The notes under the pieces were generated by a model that ran no database searches, was not told the DNA's origin, and was given only the letters and a program-made list of their open reading frames with translations. A program made the position numbers and the translations under genes. From positions 106,095-170,094 of the forward strand of contig CAAERQ010000021.1 in the NCBI GenBank assembly GCA_900758475.1: a stretch of DNA of 64,000 nucleotides. The letters are read 5' to 3'. The DNA is from an uncultured Collinsella sp. Lineage in GTDB: Bacteria; Actinomycetota; Coriobacteriia; Coriobacteriales; Coriobacteriaceae. Below are positions 24,700-33,034 of this stretch, in pieces; positions within the stretch are counted from its first letter, which is position 1, and every line of letters begins with the position of its first letter.

Positions 24700-25782
24700 T
24701 TGAAGAAAAGCAATCTGGGCTATGTGCTGGTGCTGATCGCCGCGCTTATGTGGGGCAGCATCGGAATCTTTGTAAAAGGCATCTCGGCCCTGGGTGTTTC
24801 GTCTCAGAGCATGGCGGCTTTTCGCCTGTTGTCGGGTGCCGTCTTAATGGCTCCGGTCTTGGCGTTCATGGGTTGCCAGGGAGGTGCTCGTGAGGGAAAA
24901 GCATCGGGTCCCCTGGCACTGTTCAAGGCAAGTCCTAAAGAGCTTGTTCCCTGTGCGCTTCTTGGCATTATCGGCCTCGCCACCGCTAACACGCTTTATT
25001 ACGAGTGCATGGGCGAGGTGGGCATGTCCACGGCCTCGGTGCTGCTCTACACCTCGCCGGTGTTTGGCGTCATGCTCGGCCGCGTGCTTTATCGCGAGGA
25101 TGTGACTCCCAACAAGCTCGTTGCCATCGCTTTTAATATCGGTGGCTGTGTACTCGCAGTGACCAATGGCGACCTTTCCGGTTTCCATTTTTCGGTTTGG
25201 GGCGTCACGTCGGGCGTGATCGCGGGCTTTTGTGGCGCGTCGCTCGCGGTGTTTAGCCGGATAGCAACCAAGACGGTCCACCCGCTGGCTGTCACGTTTT
25301 GGGGCCTTGTTTTTGGCGGTGCGGTTATGGCGGCTATCGCGGCTCCGTGGCCAGATGTTGCCGCGGCAATGTCGCCACAGCTGCTGCTGCTGTTCTTTGG
25401 TTTTGGACTCATCCCCACAGCCGTGGCCTATGTCTTATATATGCAGGGTCTGTCCATGGGGCTCGAGACGTCGAAAGTTCCCGTCGTAATGTCATTCGAG
25501 ACGGTCGTCACCGTACTGCTGGGCATTGGTGTCTACGCCGAGCCCGCCGGCGCGATCAAGGTCCTGGGCATCGTGCTGGTGCTTGCGTCCATCCTGATCA
25601 TGAACACCGACTTCTCCAGGCTGCGCAACAGCGCCATTGTCAAACGTATTGTCGAGAGCATGACCTTTAAGCCCAACGCGTGGTGGACCGAAAAATCTCA
25701 GGACATGGATCTGTTTAAGGAACGCACTGGCATCGCGCTGGAGCCCACCGTGCAGGAAAGCCCCTGGTACTTCGTGCGATAG
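24700..25782 (+). CDS. EamA/DMT-family transporter
   Basis: A 360-residue membrane protein with ten predicted helices in two EamA repeats (about residues 5-145 and 160-290), a fold used for export or import of amino acids, sugars or other small metabolites. The TTG at 24700 was chosen because GAGGAGG lies 5 nt upstream; a GTG at 24664 would add 12 polar residues. After the last helix a 55-residue hydrophilic tail rich in Lys, Trp and Glu extends into the cytoplasm, unusual for the family. A TATAACG operator-like site upstream suggests co-regulation with the PTS operon that follows. Confidence 0.85.
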   Translation: MKKSNLGYVLVLIAALMWGSIGIFVKGISALGVSSQSMAAFRLLSGAVLMAPVLAFMGCQGGAREGKASGPLALFKASPKELVPCALLGIIGLATANTLYYECMGEVGMSTASVLLYTSPVFGVMLGRVLYREDVTPNKLVAIAFNIGGCVLAVTNGDLSGFHFSVWGVTSGVIAGFCGASLAVFSRIATKTVHPLAVTFWGLVFGGAVMAAIAAPWPDVAAAMSPQLLLLFFGFGLIPTAVAYVLYMQGLSMGLETSKVPVVMSFETVVTVLLGIGVYAEPAGAIKVLGIVLVLASILIMNTDFSRLRNSAIVKRIVESMTFKPNAWWTEKSQDMDLFKERTGIALEPTVQESPWYFVR

Positions 25783-25923
25783 AGGATTGTGCACGGCGTT
25801 TGGCCTGGGGTTATCCAGCCAGCGCCGGCCTATCCAGCCCCAACGTTTCAAGTACGTTAAGCCCGTCAACGGTCGATTTTCACCCGCGAACGGTCTTTAT
25901 ACTAATTAGCAATATAAGCAACA

Positions 25924-25949
25924 TATAAGACGTTATAATGAACATAACG
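25924..25949 (+). promoter_or_regulatory. Promoter and operator of the first PTS operon
   Basis: TATAAT (25934-25939) is a perfect -10 box 27 nt before the EIIAB start; the -35 is poor, suggesting activation or tight control. ATATAAGACGTTATAATG overlaps the -10 and resembles, on the reverse strand, the TATAACGTCT sites before the EamA gene and GntR-2. Confidence 0.55.
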
Positions 25950-25965
25950 AAAAGGAGGAGGCAAG

Positions 25966-26889
25966 ATGAATCAGATCATTCTCGCATCTCATGGCGGCCT
26001 GGCCGCAGGCGCCAAAGACACGCTCGAGATGGTTCTCGGCGACGTGTCGAACGTCCACGTCGTGTCGCTTGCTCGTGACGACAAGGAGCCCATCACCAAT
26101 AAGGTGGACGCCATGATCGCCACGTTCAACGCGGACGACACCGTCTATGTGCTGACCGATATGCTCGGCAGCTCGGTCAACAACAACATGGTCGAGCTTT
26201 CCAAGAACGGCACGAAGTTCACGGTTGTCAGCGGTTTCAACATTCCGCTGGCACTGACGCTCGCTATGAGCCCCGTCCCCGTCAAGGGCGCCGAGCTCGC
26301 GGCTCTCATTAACGAGGCCCGCACCGGTCTGACCAACCCCAACGCACCAGTCGAGGCTGCTGCGGCTCCCGCCAAGAAGGCTAAGGCGTCCCGTCACAGC
26401 TCCGGTCCCGCCAAGATCGTTCTCGCACGTCTTGACTACCGTCTGCTGCACGGCCAGGTCGTCTTTACCTGGACCACCAAGGTTCAGGCCGAGCGCATCA
26501 TCGTCGTCGACAACGCTGCCGCCAACGATGACATCAAGAAGGGCGCTCTTAAGCTGGCCAAGCCCCAGAGCGTTCGCCTGAACGTCTTCACCGTCGAGCG
26601 TGCCCTCGCCAAGATGGACAAGCTCAACACCCTCGGCGAGCGCGTCATGTTCGTCTTTGGCAACACTGCCGAGATGCTGCAGTTCTGCCAGGGCTACAAG
26701 CTCGACGCCATCAACCTGGGCGCCACCGCCAACCACGACGGTGCCGATCAGATTGGCGGCAAGGACAGCTCCGTCTTCTTCGACGCCACCCAGAAGGCCG
26801 ACGTCAACCAGCTGCTCGACATGGGCATCAAGCTCTACGTCCAGCAGACCCCTACGTATCAGAGCGTCGACATCGACGCCAAGCTGTAA
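25966..26889 (+). CDS. PTS mannose-family EIIAB fusion
   Basis: A 307-residue cytoplasmic phosphocarrier. The EIIA domain (1-130) has its phospho-accepting His9 in ASHGGLA. An Ala/Pro/Lys linker (about 130-148) leads to the EIIB domain (149-307) with His162 in RLDYRLLHGQ. It passes phosphate from HPr to the incoming sugar through the membrane pair EIIC-EIID encoded next. A strong AAGGAGGAGG site lies 5 nt before the ATG. It is first in an operon EIIAB-EIIC-EIID-SIS, matching the arrangement of fructoselysine/glucoselysine PTS loci. Confidence 0.93.
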   Translation: MNQIILASHGGLAAGAKDTLEMVLGDVSNVHVVSLARDDKEPITNKVDAMIATFNADDTVYVLTDMLGSSVNNNMVELSKNGTKFTVVSGFNIPLALTLAMSPVPVKGAELAALINEARTGLTNPNAPVEAAAAPAKKAKASRHSSGPAKIVLARLDYRLLHGQVVFTWTTKVQAERIIVVDNAAANDDIKKGALKLAKPQSVRLNVFTVERALAKMDKLNTLGERVMFVFGNTAEMLQFCQGYKLDAINLGATANHDGADQIGGKDSSVFFDATQKADVNQLLDMGIKLYVQQTPTYQSVDIDAKL

Positions 26890-26925
26890 TCAACCAGGCT
26901 TTTGCCTGACTGAAAGGAGAAGGGT

Positions 26926-27720
26926 ATGAATACGTTCATCAGTGCGGTGCTCGTCGGCCTCGTCGGCGTGTTCTGCATGTGGGACTCCCGCCTGCTCGGT
27001 CGTCTTAACTTCGAGCAGCCCCTCGTTGGCGCTACGCTCGTCGGTCTGCTGCTGGGCGATGTGCCCACCGGCCTTGCCGTCGGTGCCGCCGTCGAGCTCG
27101 TGTCCATGGGCCTGGTGCAGGTCGGCGCCGCCGTTCCGCCCGATATGGTCCTGGGCGGCATCGTGGCCGCTGCCTTTGCGTGCCTGACCGATGCTTCCGC
27201 CGAGACCGCCATGACGATCGCCATCCCGGTCGCCGTCCTGGGTCAGCTCCTCGGCATCGTGTTCCGTTCCATCATCGCCGTCCTCACCCATGTGGCAGAT
27301 AGCGCGATTGATAACGGAAAGTTCAAGACCGCCTACCGTATGCACATCTGCGCCGGCTCCGGTTTGTACGCCATCATGTACTTCCTGCCGATTTTCCTCG
27401 CCGTCTTTGTTGGCACCGACCTGGTTCAGGCCATCGTCAACATGGTTCCCGAGTGGCTGTCCACTGGTCTTAACGTTTCGACCAAGATCATGACCGCCTA
27501 CGGCTTGGCTCTGCTGCTCACCATGATGATCAAGAAGGGTATGACTCCGTTCCTGTTCATCGGTTTCCTGCTCGCCGCTTACCTCAACCTGTCCGTCATC
27601 GCGGTCGCTCTGATCGGTGTGTGCCTGGCTGTCGTCTTCATGGGCTTCAAGTTCAACGGTTCCCATGCAGCCGCCGGTGTCGATTCCGACTACGATCCGC
27701 TCGAAGACGACGAAGACTAA
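26926..27720 (+). CDS. PTS mannose-family EIIC permease
   Basis: A 264-residue integral membrane component with about seven hydrophobic segments. The characteristic EIIC-Man segment LVGATLVGLLLGDVPTGLAV is at about 36-55, followed by Gly/Ala-rich motifs (VQVGAAVPPDMVLGGI). It forms the sugar channel with EIID. A GAAAGGAGAAGG site precedes the ATG, 36 nt after EIIAB. The acidic C-terminus (SDYDPLEDDED) is cytoplasmic. Substrate cannot be read from the sequence. Confidence 0.92.
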   Translation: MNTFISAVLVGLVGVFCMWDSRLLGRLNFEQPLVGATLVGLLLGDVPTGLAVGAAVELVSMGLVQVGAAVPPDMVLGGIVAAAFACLTDASAETAMTIAIPVAVLGQLLGIVFRSIIAVLTHVADSAIDNGKFKTAYRMHICAGSGLYAIMYFLPIFLAVFVGTDLVQAIVNMVPEWLSTGLNVSTKIMTAYGLALLLTMMIKKGMTPFLFIGFLLAAYLNLSVIAVALIGVCLAVVFMGFKFNGSHAAAGVDSDYDPLEDDED

Positions 27721-27733
27721 GGAGGAACACACT

Positions 27734-28567
27734 ATGGCAACCGCAACCAAGGACGTGTCCCTGAACAAGAAGGTCAGCCAGTTCTTCTGGCGCTCCTGGG
27801 CCATCCAGGCCTCTTGGAACTACGAGCGTCAGATGAACATGGGCTTCCTCTACGGTATGGTTCCCACGCTCGATCGCCTCTATCCGGACGAGTCCGACCC
27901 CAAGCAGCTTGCTGCTAAGAAAGAGGCTTACCACCGTCACATGGCGTTCTACAACTGCACCCCGCAGACGAGCGCTTTCATCCTGGGCCTCGCCGCCTCC
28001 ATGGAGGAGGAGTACGCCAAGGATCCCGAGAACTTCAACCCCGATTCGATTAACGCGGTCAAGACCTCCCTTATGGGCCCGCTTTCCGGCATCGGTGACT
28101 CCTTCTTCCAGGGCACCATCCGCGTTATCGCCTTTGGCTTGGGCGTTCAGCTGGCTCAGCAGGGCTCCATCATGGGCCCGATCCTGGCCCTTCTCATCTC
28201 CATCGTCCCCTCCGTGCTGATTACTTGGTTCGCAGCCAAGATGGGCTATCAGGGCGGCCACGAGTACCTGAGCAAGCTTCAGGGCGGCGACCTCATGGAG
28301 AAGCTCATGTATGTCTGCGGCATCGTGGGTCTTATGTCCGTGGGCGGCATGATCGCCACGCTGATCGGCGCCACCACCCCGCTGCAGTTCGCTGACGGCA
28401 CCGTCGTTATCCAGGACATCCTGGACAGCATGATGCCCCAGATGATCTCCCTTGGCCTCACCGGCCTTATGTACTGGCTCATCAAGAAGAACGTCAACAC
28501 CGGTTGGCTTCTCGTGATCGCCATTGTGGGCGGCATCGCCCTCTCCGCGGTCGGCATCCTGGCTTAG
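27734..28567 (+). CDS. PTS mannose-family EIID
   Basis: A 277-residue EIID subunit, partner of EIIC in the membrane. It shows the family start FFWRSWAIQASWNYERQMNMGF, the HMAFYNCTPQTSAFILGL block and MGPLSGIGDSFFQGTIR, then four C-terminal hydrophobic helices. GGAGGA lies 7 nt before the ATG; the longer open frame overlaps EIIC and is rejected. It sits 13 nt after EIIC. An 18-bp perfect palindrome (28562-28579) spans the stop codon, and a 10-bp hairpin (28602-28611 with 28623-28632) follows. Confidence 0.92.
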   Translation: MATATKDVSLNKKVSQFFWRSWAIQASWNYERQMNMGFLYGMVPTLDRLYPDESDPKQLAAKKEAYHRHMAFYNCTPQTSAFILGLAASMEEEYAKDPENFNPDSINAVKTSLMGPLSGIGDSFFQGTIRVIAFGLGVQLAQQGSIMGPILALLISIVPSVLITWFAAKMGYQGGHEYLSKLQGGDLMEKLMYVCGIVGLMSVGGMIATLIGATTPLQFADGTVVIQDILDSMMPQMISLGLTGLMYWLIKKNVNTGWLLVIAIVGGIALSAVGILA

Positions 28568-28645
28568 TCGCGACTAAGCGCCTAACCGCTTTCCCCCGGG
28601 GGCCTGCCTGGCATCCCATACCCCAGGCAGGCTTCCATCCCCAAA

Positions 28646-28676
28646 ATGCGACAATGGGACAGTCCCTTTGTCGCAT
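28646..28676. repeat. Hairpin with GGGACAG loop
   Basis: ATGCGACAA (28646-28654) pairs with 28668-28676. The loop contains the palindrome GGGACAGTCCC. It belongs to the GGGACAG-loop hairpins scattered through 21.9-41.6 kb, each with a different stem. Confidence 0.6.
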
Positions 28677-28766
28677 CCTCAACGGGCCGGCGACTCGGCC
28701 CAAACCACGGTAACCCTGCGAGCGCCCGGCAATGTGGCGCCGCAAAAATTGAAAGGAATGTGTCAG

Positions 28767-29750
28767 ATGTACGAGATCGACCTTAACCTCCCTAAGCAGA
28801 TCGTCGCTGACGTCCTGTCCAACCACGAGATTCACAGCGTCGCCTTCGTCGGCTGCGGTGCTTCCATGTCCGACCTTTACCCCGCCAAGTACTTCCTGGC
28901 CAACAACACGGACAAGCTGAACGTTCAGATCTTCACCGCTAACGAGTTCAACTACGACACGCCTTCCTGGGTCAACGAGCACACCTTCGTGATCACCTGC
29001 TCCCTCGGTGGCTCCACGCCCGAGACCGTCGAGGCCAACAAGACCGCCAAGAAGCACAACTGCCCGGTCGTCTCCCTCACCAACAAGGCTGGCTCCGCTC
29101 TGACCGTCGACGCTGACTACGTCATCGTTCACGGCTTCCACGCCAACTTCGCTGCCAAGTGCGAGAAGCCCGGCTACGCCATCGCTCTTGCTGTCGAGAT
29201 CCTTCAGCAGACCGAGGGTTATGACCACTACGAGGACATGATCACCGGCCTCACCAACGTCTTCGAGCTCTGCGAGAACGCCGCTCAGTCCTGCAAGAAG
29301 CTCGCCAAGAAGTTCGCTCAGGACTTCAAGGACGACAAGATGATCTACTTCATGGCTTCCGGTGCCTCCGAGAAGATGGCTTATTCTCACGCCGCCTTCC
29401 TGTTCACCGAGATGCAGTGGATCGACGCCGCTGCCTACAACACCGGTGAGTACTTCCACGGCCCGTTCGAGGTTTCCACCGAGGGTAAGCCCTACGTCTT
29501 CTTCATGTCCGATGGCGCTACCCGTCCGATGGACGCCCGCGCCCTCACCTTCCTTAAGCGCATGGGCGCCAAGGTCGCTCTGATCGACTCCAAGGACTAC
29601 GGCCTGGCTGACGCTGTGCCCGCGAGCGTCGTCACCTACTTCAACCCGCTGCTGCACCTCGCCGTTATGCGCGAGTACGGCAACCAGATCGCCGAGGCCC
29701 GTCAGCACCCGCTGACCATGCGTCGCTACATGTGGAAGCTTTCCTACTAA
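28767..29750 (+). CDS. SIS-domain sugar isomerase/deglycase 2 (FrlB-like), PTS-linked
   Basis: A 327-residue double-SIS protein. The first SIS domain has FVGCGASMSDLYPAKY and a sugar-phosphate Ser/Thr loop CSLGGSTPE; the second has GEYFHGPFE with the full Glu-x-x-His-Gly-Pro motif. It ends RRYMWKLSY. ATG 28767 was chosen because AAAGGA is 9 nt upstream; ATG 28758 is too close to it. It follows the EIIAB-C-D genes on the same strand, so it probably cleaves or isomerizes the phosphorylated product of that transporter, as FrlB/GfrE-GfrF do for Amadori compounds. A strong terminator follows. Confidence 0.82.
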   Translation: MYEIDLNLPKQIVADVLSNHEIHSVAFVGCGASMSDLYPAKYFLANNTDKLNVQIFTANEFNYDTPSWVNEHTFVITCSLGGSTPETVEANKTAKKHNCPVVSLTNKAGSALTVDADYVIVHGFHANFAAKCEKPGYAIALAVEILQQTEGYDHYEDMITGLTNVFELCENAAQSCKKLAKKFAQDFKDDKMIYFMASGASEKMAYSHAAFLFTEMQWIDAAAYNTGEYFHGPFEVSTEGKPYVFFMSDGATRPMDARALTFLKRMGAKVALIDSKDYGLADAVPASVVTYFNPLLHLAVMREYGNQIAEARQHPLTMRRYMWKLSY

Positions 29751-29783
29751 TCACAAGTAAGTAAACCTTACGGGTTGATTGAA

Positions 29784-29817
29784 AGGGGATGGGGTTTGCG
29801 CCCCGTCCCCTTTTTTT
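29784..29817 (+). terminator. Terminator of the first PTS operon
   Basis: AGGGGATGGGG (29784-29794) pairs with CCCCGTCCCCT (29801-29811), including a T-G pair, followed by a run of seven T. Confidence 0.88.
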
Positions 29818-29852
29818 GCTCTGGGGAGGGCGTATCCGTCGCGCCACAAAAC

Positions 29853-29897
29853 CTCAGATAAAACCTACCAAAATAAACCTGTCCCTTTTTGGCAGGT
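29853..29897 (+). repeat. 5'-UTR GGGACAG-type element before the HAD gene
   Basis: ACCTACCAAAA (29863-29873) pairs, with one mismatch, with TTTTGGCAGGT (29887-29897). The loop is the reverse complement of GGGACAGGTTTA. It ends 1 nt before the ribosome site. Near-identical copies lie at 31806-31850 and, inverted, at 41378-41425. Confidence 0.6.
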
Positions 29898-29911
29898 GGG
29901 AGGAGATGCGT

Positions 29912-30541
29912 ATGATCAAGGCGGTGCTGTTTGATATGGACGGCGTGCTGGTCGATACCGAGTGGTTCTACAACCGTCGTCGCGTGGCGTTTATGGAAGA
30001 GAAGGGGTTCCACTTTGACGAGATCCCCGATCTTTCGGGGTCTAACGAGCCGGCCATTTGGAAGTCGCTGGTGCCCGACGATGTTGAGCTGCGCGAGCGT
30101 CTGCGCGTGGAGTACAAGCAGGTCTACAGCCCGGTCCACCCCGTTCCGTATGCCGATCTGCTCAACGAGCAGACGGAGCCGGTGATGCGTGAGTTGCACG
30201 AGCGCGGCGTGAAGTGCGCCATCGCGAGCTCGTCCTATCGCGAGCTCATTGACGAGCTGGTAGAGATTGCCGGTATTGCCGATGTGCTGGACTACACCAT
30301 CAGCGGTCACGAGTGTAGTGCGTTTAAGCCCGACCCCGAGATCTACCTGCGTGCCATGGAGGCGCTGGGGGTGGAGCCTGCCGAGTGCCTGGTTATCGAG
30401 GACTCGCCTTTGGGGATCGAGGCTGGCAAACGTTCCGGCGCCCGCGTCCTGGCACTGCGTCCGCACGAGGGCGTCAACCTCGATCAATCGCGAGCCGATG
30501 CCGTTATCGATAATCTGACTGACATCCTATCTGCCATCTAG
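29912..30541 (+). CDS. HAD-family sugar-phosphate phosphatase/phosphomutase-like
   Basis: A 209-residue HAD subfamily IA hydrolase. Motif I is FDMDGVLVDTEW with the nucleophile Asp, motif II is the Ser in IASSSYRE, motif III the Lys in SAFKPDPEIY, and motif IV is VIEDSPLGIEAG. The cap is the small helical type seen in beta-phosphoglucomutase and 2-deoxyglucose-6-phosphatase. It probably dephosphorylates or isomerizes a hexose phosphate; the location after the PTS/SIS operon supports a link to that sugar. ATG 29912 lies 7 nt after GGGAGGA; ATG 29906 is too close. Confidence 0.85.
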   Translation: MIKAVLFDMDGVLVDTEWFYNRRRVAFMEEKGFHFDEIPDLSGSNEPAIWKSLVPDDVELRERLRVEYKQVYSPVHPVPYADLLNEQTEPVMRELHERGVKCAIASSSYRELIDELVEIAGIADVLDYTISGHECSAFKPDPEIYLRAMEALGVEPAECLVIEDSPLGIEAGKRSGARVLALRPHEGVNLDQSRADAVIDNLTDILSAI

Positions 30542-30548
30542 CAGCAAA

Positions 30549-30657
30549 CCACCACAAAGGGGACAGGCACCTTCGTGGTGGTTTTTATTGGGGCGACGTT
30601 TTTTGAAGGCAGTCGACGCCAAAACCACCACGAAGGTGCCTGTCCCCTTTGTGGTGG
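30549..30657. repeat. 37-bp perfect inverted repeat with GGGGACAGGCACC
   Basis: Arms 30549-30585 and 30621-30657 are exact reverse complements, 35 nt apart. Each arm is itself a hairpin (CCACCAC pairs with GTGGTGG) with GGGGACAGGCACC in the loop. It is the most symmetrical member of the GGGACAG family in this window and lies between the HAD and YitT genes. Confidence 0.85.
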
Positions 30658-30715
30658 TCCGTGCTACAATCGCCGACATGCCCCACAACTAGATCTGCCT
30701 TCGAAAGGAGCCTAC

Positions 30716-31723
30716 GTGGCGAACGCCATCGATCAGCTCACGGACCGAGTGCTCGTGCTCGGCCGTCTCACCATCGTCCGCCGCGCCATTACTGCAGTGG
30801 CGGTCACAATTTCCGCCGTTCTCCAGACATTTCTGATCCAGGCATTCATTCAGCCCGCCGACCTGCTTCCGAGCGGCCTCACCGGCGTTGCGGTCCTGCT
30901 CGATCGCGTTACCTCGCTCGGCGGCGTTCACATCGACATCTCGCTCGGTATGCTCGCGCTCAACATCCCCGTGGCGCTCCTATGTTGGAGTGGCATTAGC
31001 AAGCGCTTCGTCATCTTCTCGATGATGCAGGTCGTGCTCTCGTCGCTGTTCCTCAACGTCTTTCACTTCGCGCCGTTTTTAGGCGACAAGATCATGCTCA
31101 TCATTTTTGGCGGCGTAGTCTCGGGTCTGGGCGCTGCCATCGCGCTTAAGTCCGGCGCATCCACCGGCGGCACCGACTTTATCGCGCTGTGGGTCTCCAA
31201 CCACACGGGCAAGACCATCTGGGGCGTCATCTTTGGTTTCAACTGCTTTATCCTGGCGATCTTTGGTTTTATGTTTGGCTGGGACAAGGCGGCGTATTCC
31301 ATCGTGTTCCAGTTTATTTCGACCAAGACCATCGACAGTTTCTATCGTCGCTACGACCGCGTGACGCTGCAGATCACGACGCGCAAGGCAGACGAGGTCA
31401 TGACCGCCTATGTTGACCATTTTCAGCATGGCATTAGCTGCGCCGAGGTCATTGGCGGATACAGCCGCGAGAAGATGTACCTGCTGCACGCCGTTGTATC
31501 GACCTACGAGAGCCAGGACATTATCAAGCTGGTGTGCGACATTGATCCCGGCGCCGTGATCAACGTGTTCCACACGCTCAACTTTGTGGGCGGCTGGTGG
31601 GGAGGTCATGTCGACGAGCCCATGCCCACGGCCGTTCCCGATCCCGACAAGCCCGCACGCATGGCCAGCAGGCAGGCGCGCCTCAGCGAGCAGGACAGCC
31701 TGCAGCAGGACGACGGCAAGTAG
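30716..31723 (+). CDS. YitT-family membrane protein (DUF161/DUF2179)
   Basis: A 335-residue protein beginning at GTG 30716, 6 nt after AAAGGAG. Residues 20-215 contain five or six membrane helices with the family block SGASTGGTDFIALWV. Residues 225-300 form the DUF2179 cytoplasmic domain (TAYVDHFQHGISCAEVIGGY). The tail is hydrophilic and Gln rich. YitT proteins are widespread in Gram-positive bacteria without an agreed function. A TACAAT box at 30664-30669 may be its -10. Confidence 0.87.
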   Translation: MANAIDQLTDRVLVLGRLTIVRRAITAVAVTISAVLQTFLIQAFIQPADLLPSGLTGVAVLLDRVTSLGGVHIDISLGMLALNIPVALLCWSGISKRFVIFSMMQVVLSSLFLNVFHFAPFLGDKIMLIIFGGVVSGLGAAIALKSGASTGGTDFIALWVSNHTGKTIWGVIFGFNCFILAIFGFMFGWDKAAYSIVFQFISTKTIDSFYRRYDRVTLQITTRKADEVMTAYVDHFQHGISCAEVIGGYSREKMYLLHAVVSTYESQDIIKLVCDIDPGAVINVFHTLNFVGGWWGGHVDEPMPTAVPDPDKPARMASRQARLSEQDSLQQDDGK

Positions 31724-31805
31724 GGTTTTGGCATTTTACCGGCCCGGCGCAACCCTTCCGTATGAGCCCCACGAAAGCCCCGTTGCTTTCGAGGGACTTT
31801 CGTTT

Positions 31806-31850
31806 GCCCAGATAAAACCTGCCAAAATGAAGCTGTCGCTTTTTGGTAGG
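31806..31850 (+). repeat. Degenerate copy of the GGGACAG-type UTR element
   Basis: ACCTGCCAAAA (31817-31827) pairs with TTTTGGTAGG (31841-31850), using a G-T pair where the 29853 copy has a mismatch. It is preceded by GCCCAGATAAA as in the 41378 copy. It lies about 90 nt before GntR-2. Confidence 0.55.
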
Positions 31851-31892
31851 GAGGGTGTATCGTTTTATCAATATGAGGTAACATGAAACTAG

Positions 31893-31905
31893 ACGTTATA
31901 TACGT
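31893..31905. promoter_or_regulatory. Candidate operator before GntR-2
   Basis: ACGTTATATACGT is a near-perfect palindrome 38 nt before the GntR-2 start. Its reverse complement shares GTATATAACG with the site before the EamA gene, suggesting autoregulation and a shared regulon. Confidence 0.5.
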
Positions 31906-31942
31906 ATTAGTTATTTCAATATTTCGATAAGAGTGATTAGAT

Positions 31943-32662
31943 ATGCCTACGCCCAAAAATGCACCGCTTTACCAGCAGATTTATGACGAAATCAAGGACG
32001 CGATCGAGAAAGGTGTTTATGCACCCAAGGAGCGTATTCCGTCCGAGCTTGAGCTAGCCGAGCAGTACGACGTGAGCCGCATTACGGTGCGCCGCGCCGT
32101 CGAGGAGCTGTGCTCCGATGGCTACCTGGTTAAGCAGCAGGGCCGTGGCACCTTTGTCTCCACGCCGCACATCAACCGCCAGTTCCACGCTTCGACGCTG
32201 CAGACGTTTACCGCGCTGTGTGCCGATAATGACATGAAGGCGGGCGCGCATGTGGTCGATCGCCAGATTGTGCCGGCACGTCAAAACGAGATGGAGTTCT
32301 TTGGCCTGCAGAAGGACGCGCTGCTGCTGCACATCAAGCGCGTGCGTACGGCCGACGGCGAGCCCATTTTTGAGGAGAACATCTTTGTGCCGTTTGACGC
32401 CTACCGTGAGCTGTTGACGGCCGATCTTGAGGACAAGTCGATTTTTGCCGAGGTCGAGCGTGTTGGCGGAACGCCGATTGTCTCGGTTGGCTACCGCACG
32501 GTCGAGGCCGTTCGTGCCAATACCGAGCAGGCGGCCGAGTTGGGCATTGCTCCGCACGATCCACTGCTCAACCTGCGTGCCGGCTTTATCGGCCCCAATG
32601 GCGAGCCGGTCCTGATGGGTAAGCAGTACTACGTGGGATCGCGCTACGTTATGGTCATGTAG
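31943..32662 (+). CDS. GntR/UTRA transcriptional regulator 2
   Basis: A 239-residue HutC-type regulator. The winged helix is at 8-75 (ERIPSELELAEQYDVSRITV, wing KQQGRGTFV) and the UTRA ligand domain at about 95-235. It lies downstream of the PTS/SIS/HAD/YitT genes, each of which has its own signals. TATAACG-type sites occur before itself, the EamA gene and the PTS operon, so it is the best candidate regulator of that set. The ribosome site is weak (GAGTGAT). A copy of the structured element follows the stop. Confidence 0.88.
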   Translation: MPTPKNAPLYQQIYDEIKDAIEKGVYAPKERIPSELELAEQYDVSRITVRRAVEELCSDGYLVKQQGRGTFVSTPHINRQFHASTLQTFTALCADNDMKAGAHVVDRQIVPARQNEMEFFGLQKDALLLHIKRVRTADGEPIFEENIFVPFDAYRELLTADLEDKSIFAEVERVGGTPIVSVGYRTVEAVRANTEQAAELGIAPHDPLLNLRAGFIGPNGEPVLMGKQYYVGSRYVMVM

Positions 32663-32670
32663 GGTTGGTT

Positions 32671-32830
32671 CCGCCGTTCTTACGAACGGCGGACCGATCG
32701 ACGCTGCAAGCCCGCCAGAGCGGCAATCTGCCTTTCAACTTCGGCGGCATGATCAAAAGATCAATGCCGCCTTGTTTCAAGGCACCTTGCTCGCTCTGGT
32801 GGGCTTTCGCTGACATTGCCAAAACATTGA
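32671..32830 (+). repeat. Structured element, copy 2 (candidate non-coding RNA)
   Basis: A leading hairpin CCGCCGTTC/GAACGGCGG (32671-32691) is followed by stem A (32711-32722 with 32792-32803) and stem B (32743-32750 with 32764-32771, extended by GATC/GATC around AAAA). Sequences between helices, such as GGCAATCTGCCTTTCA, match copy 1 at 24299-24466. The rest of the gap to 33034 holds GGGGAC repeats (32845-32946) and a TATAAT box at 32998-33003 before recQ. Confidence 0.65.
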
Positions 32831-33034
32831 CGTTGCCGGGCCGGCACTTGGGGACGTTCCTTTTGTGCCGGCACCTGGGGACACTCCTTAGTCGTTGGGG
32901 ACGTTCTTAAACGACTAGTCATTCAAGAACGTCTCCAATGATTACCCGCAGAATGAGCGTGGCTGACAGCCGGGCGACGCCGGTCCGCGTGGCGGCGTAT
33001 AATCGGCGGCAGATGACTTAGACGTTAGGAAACC

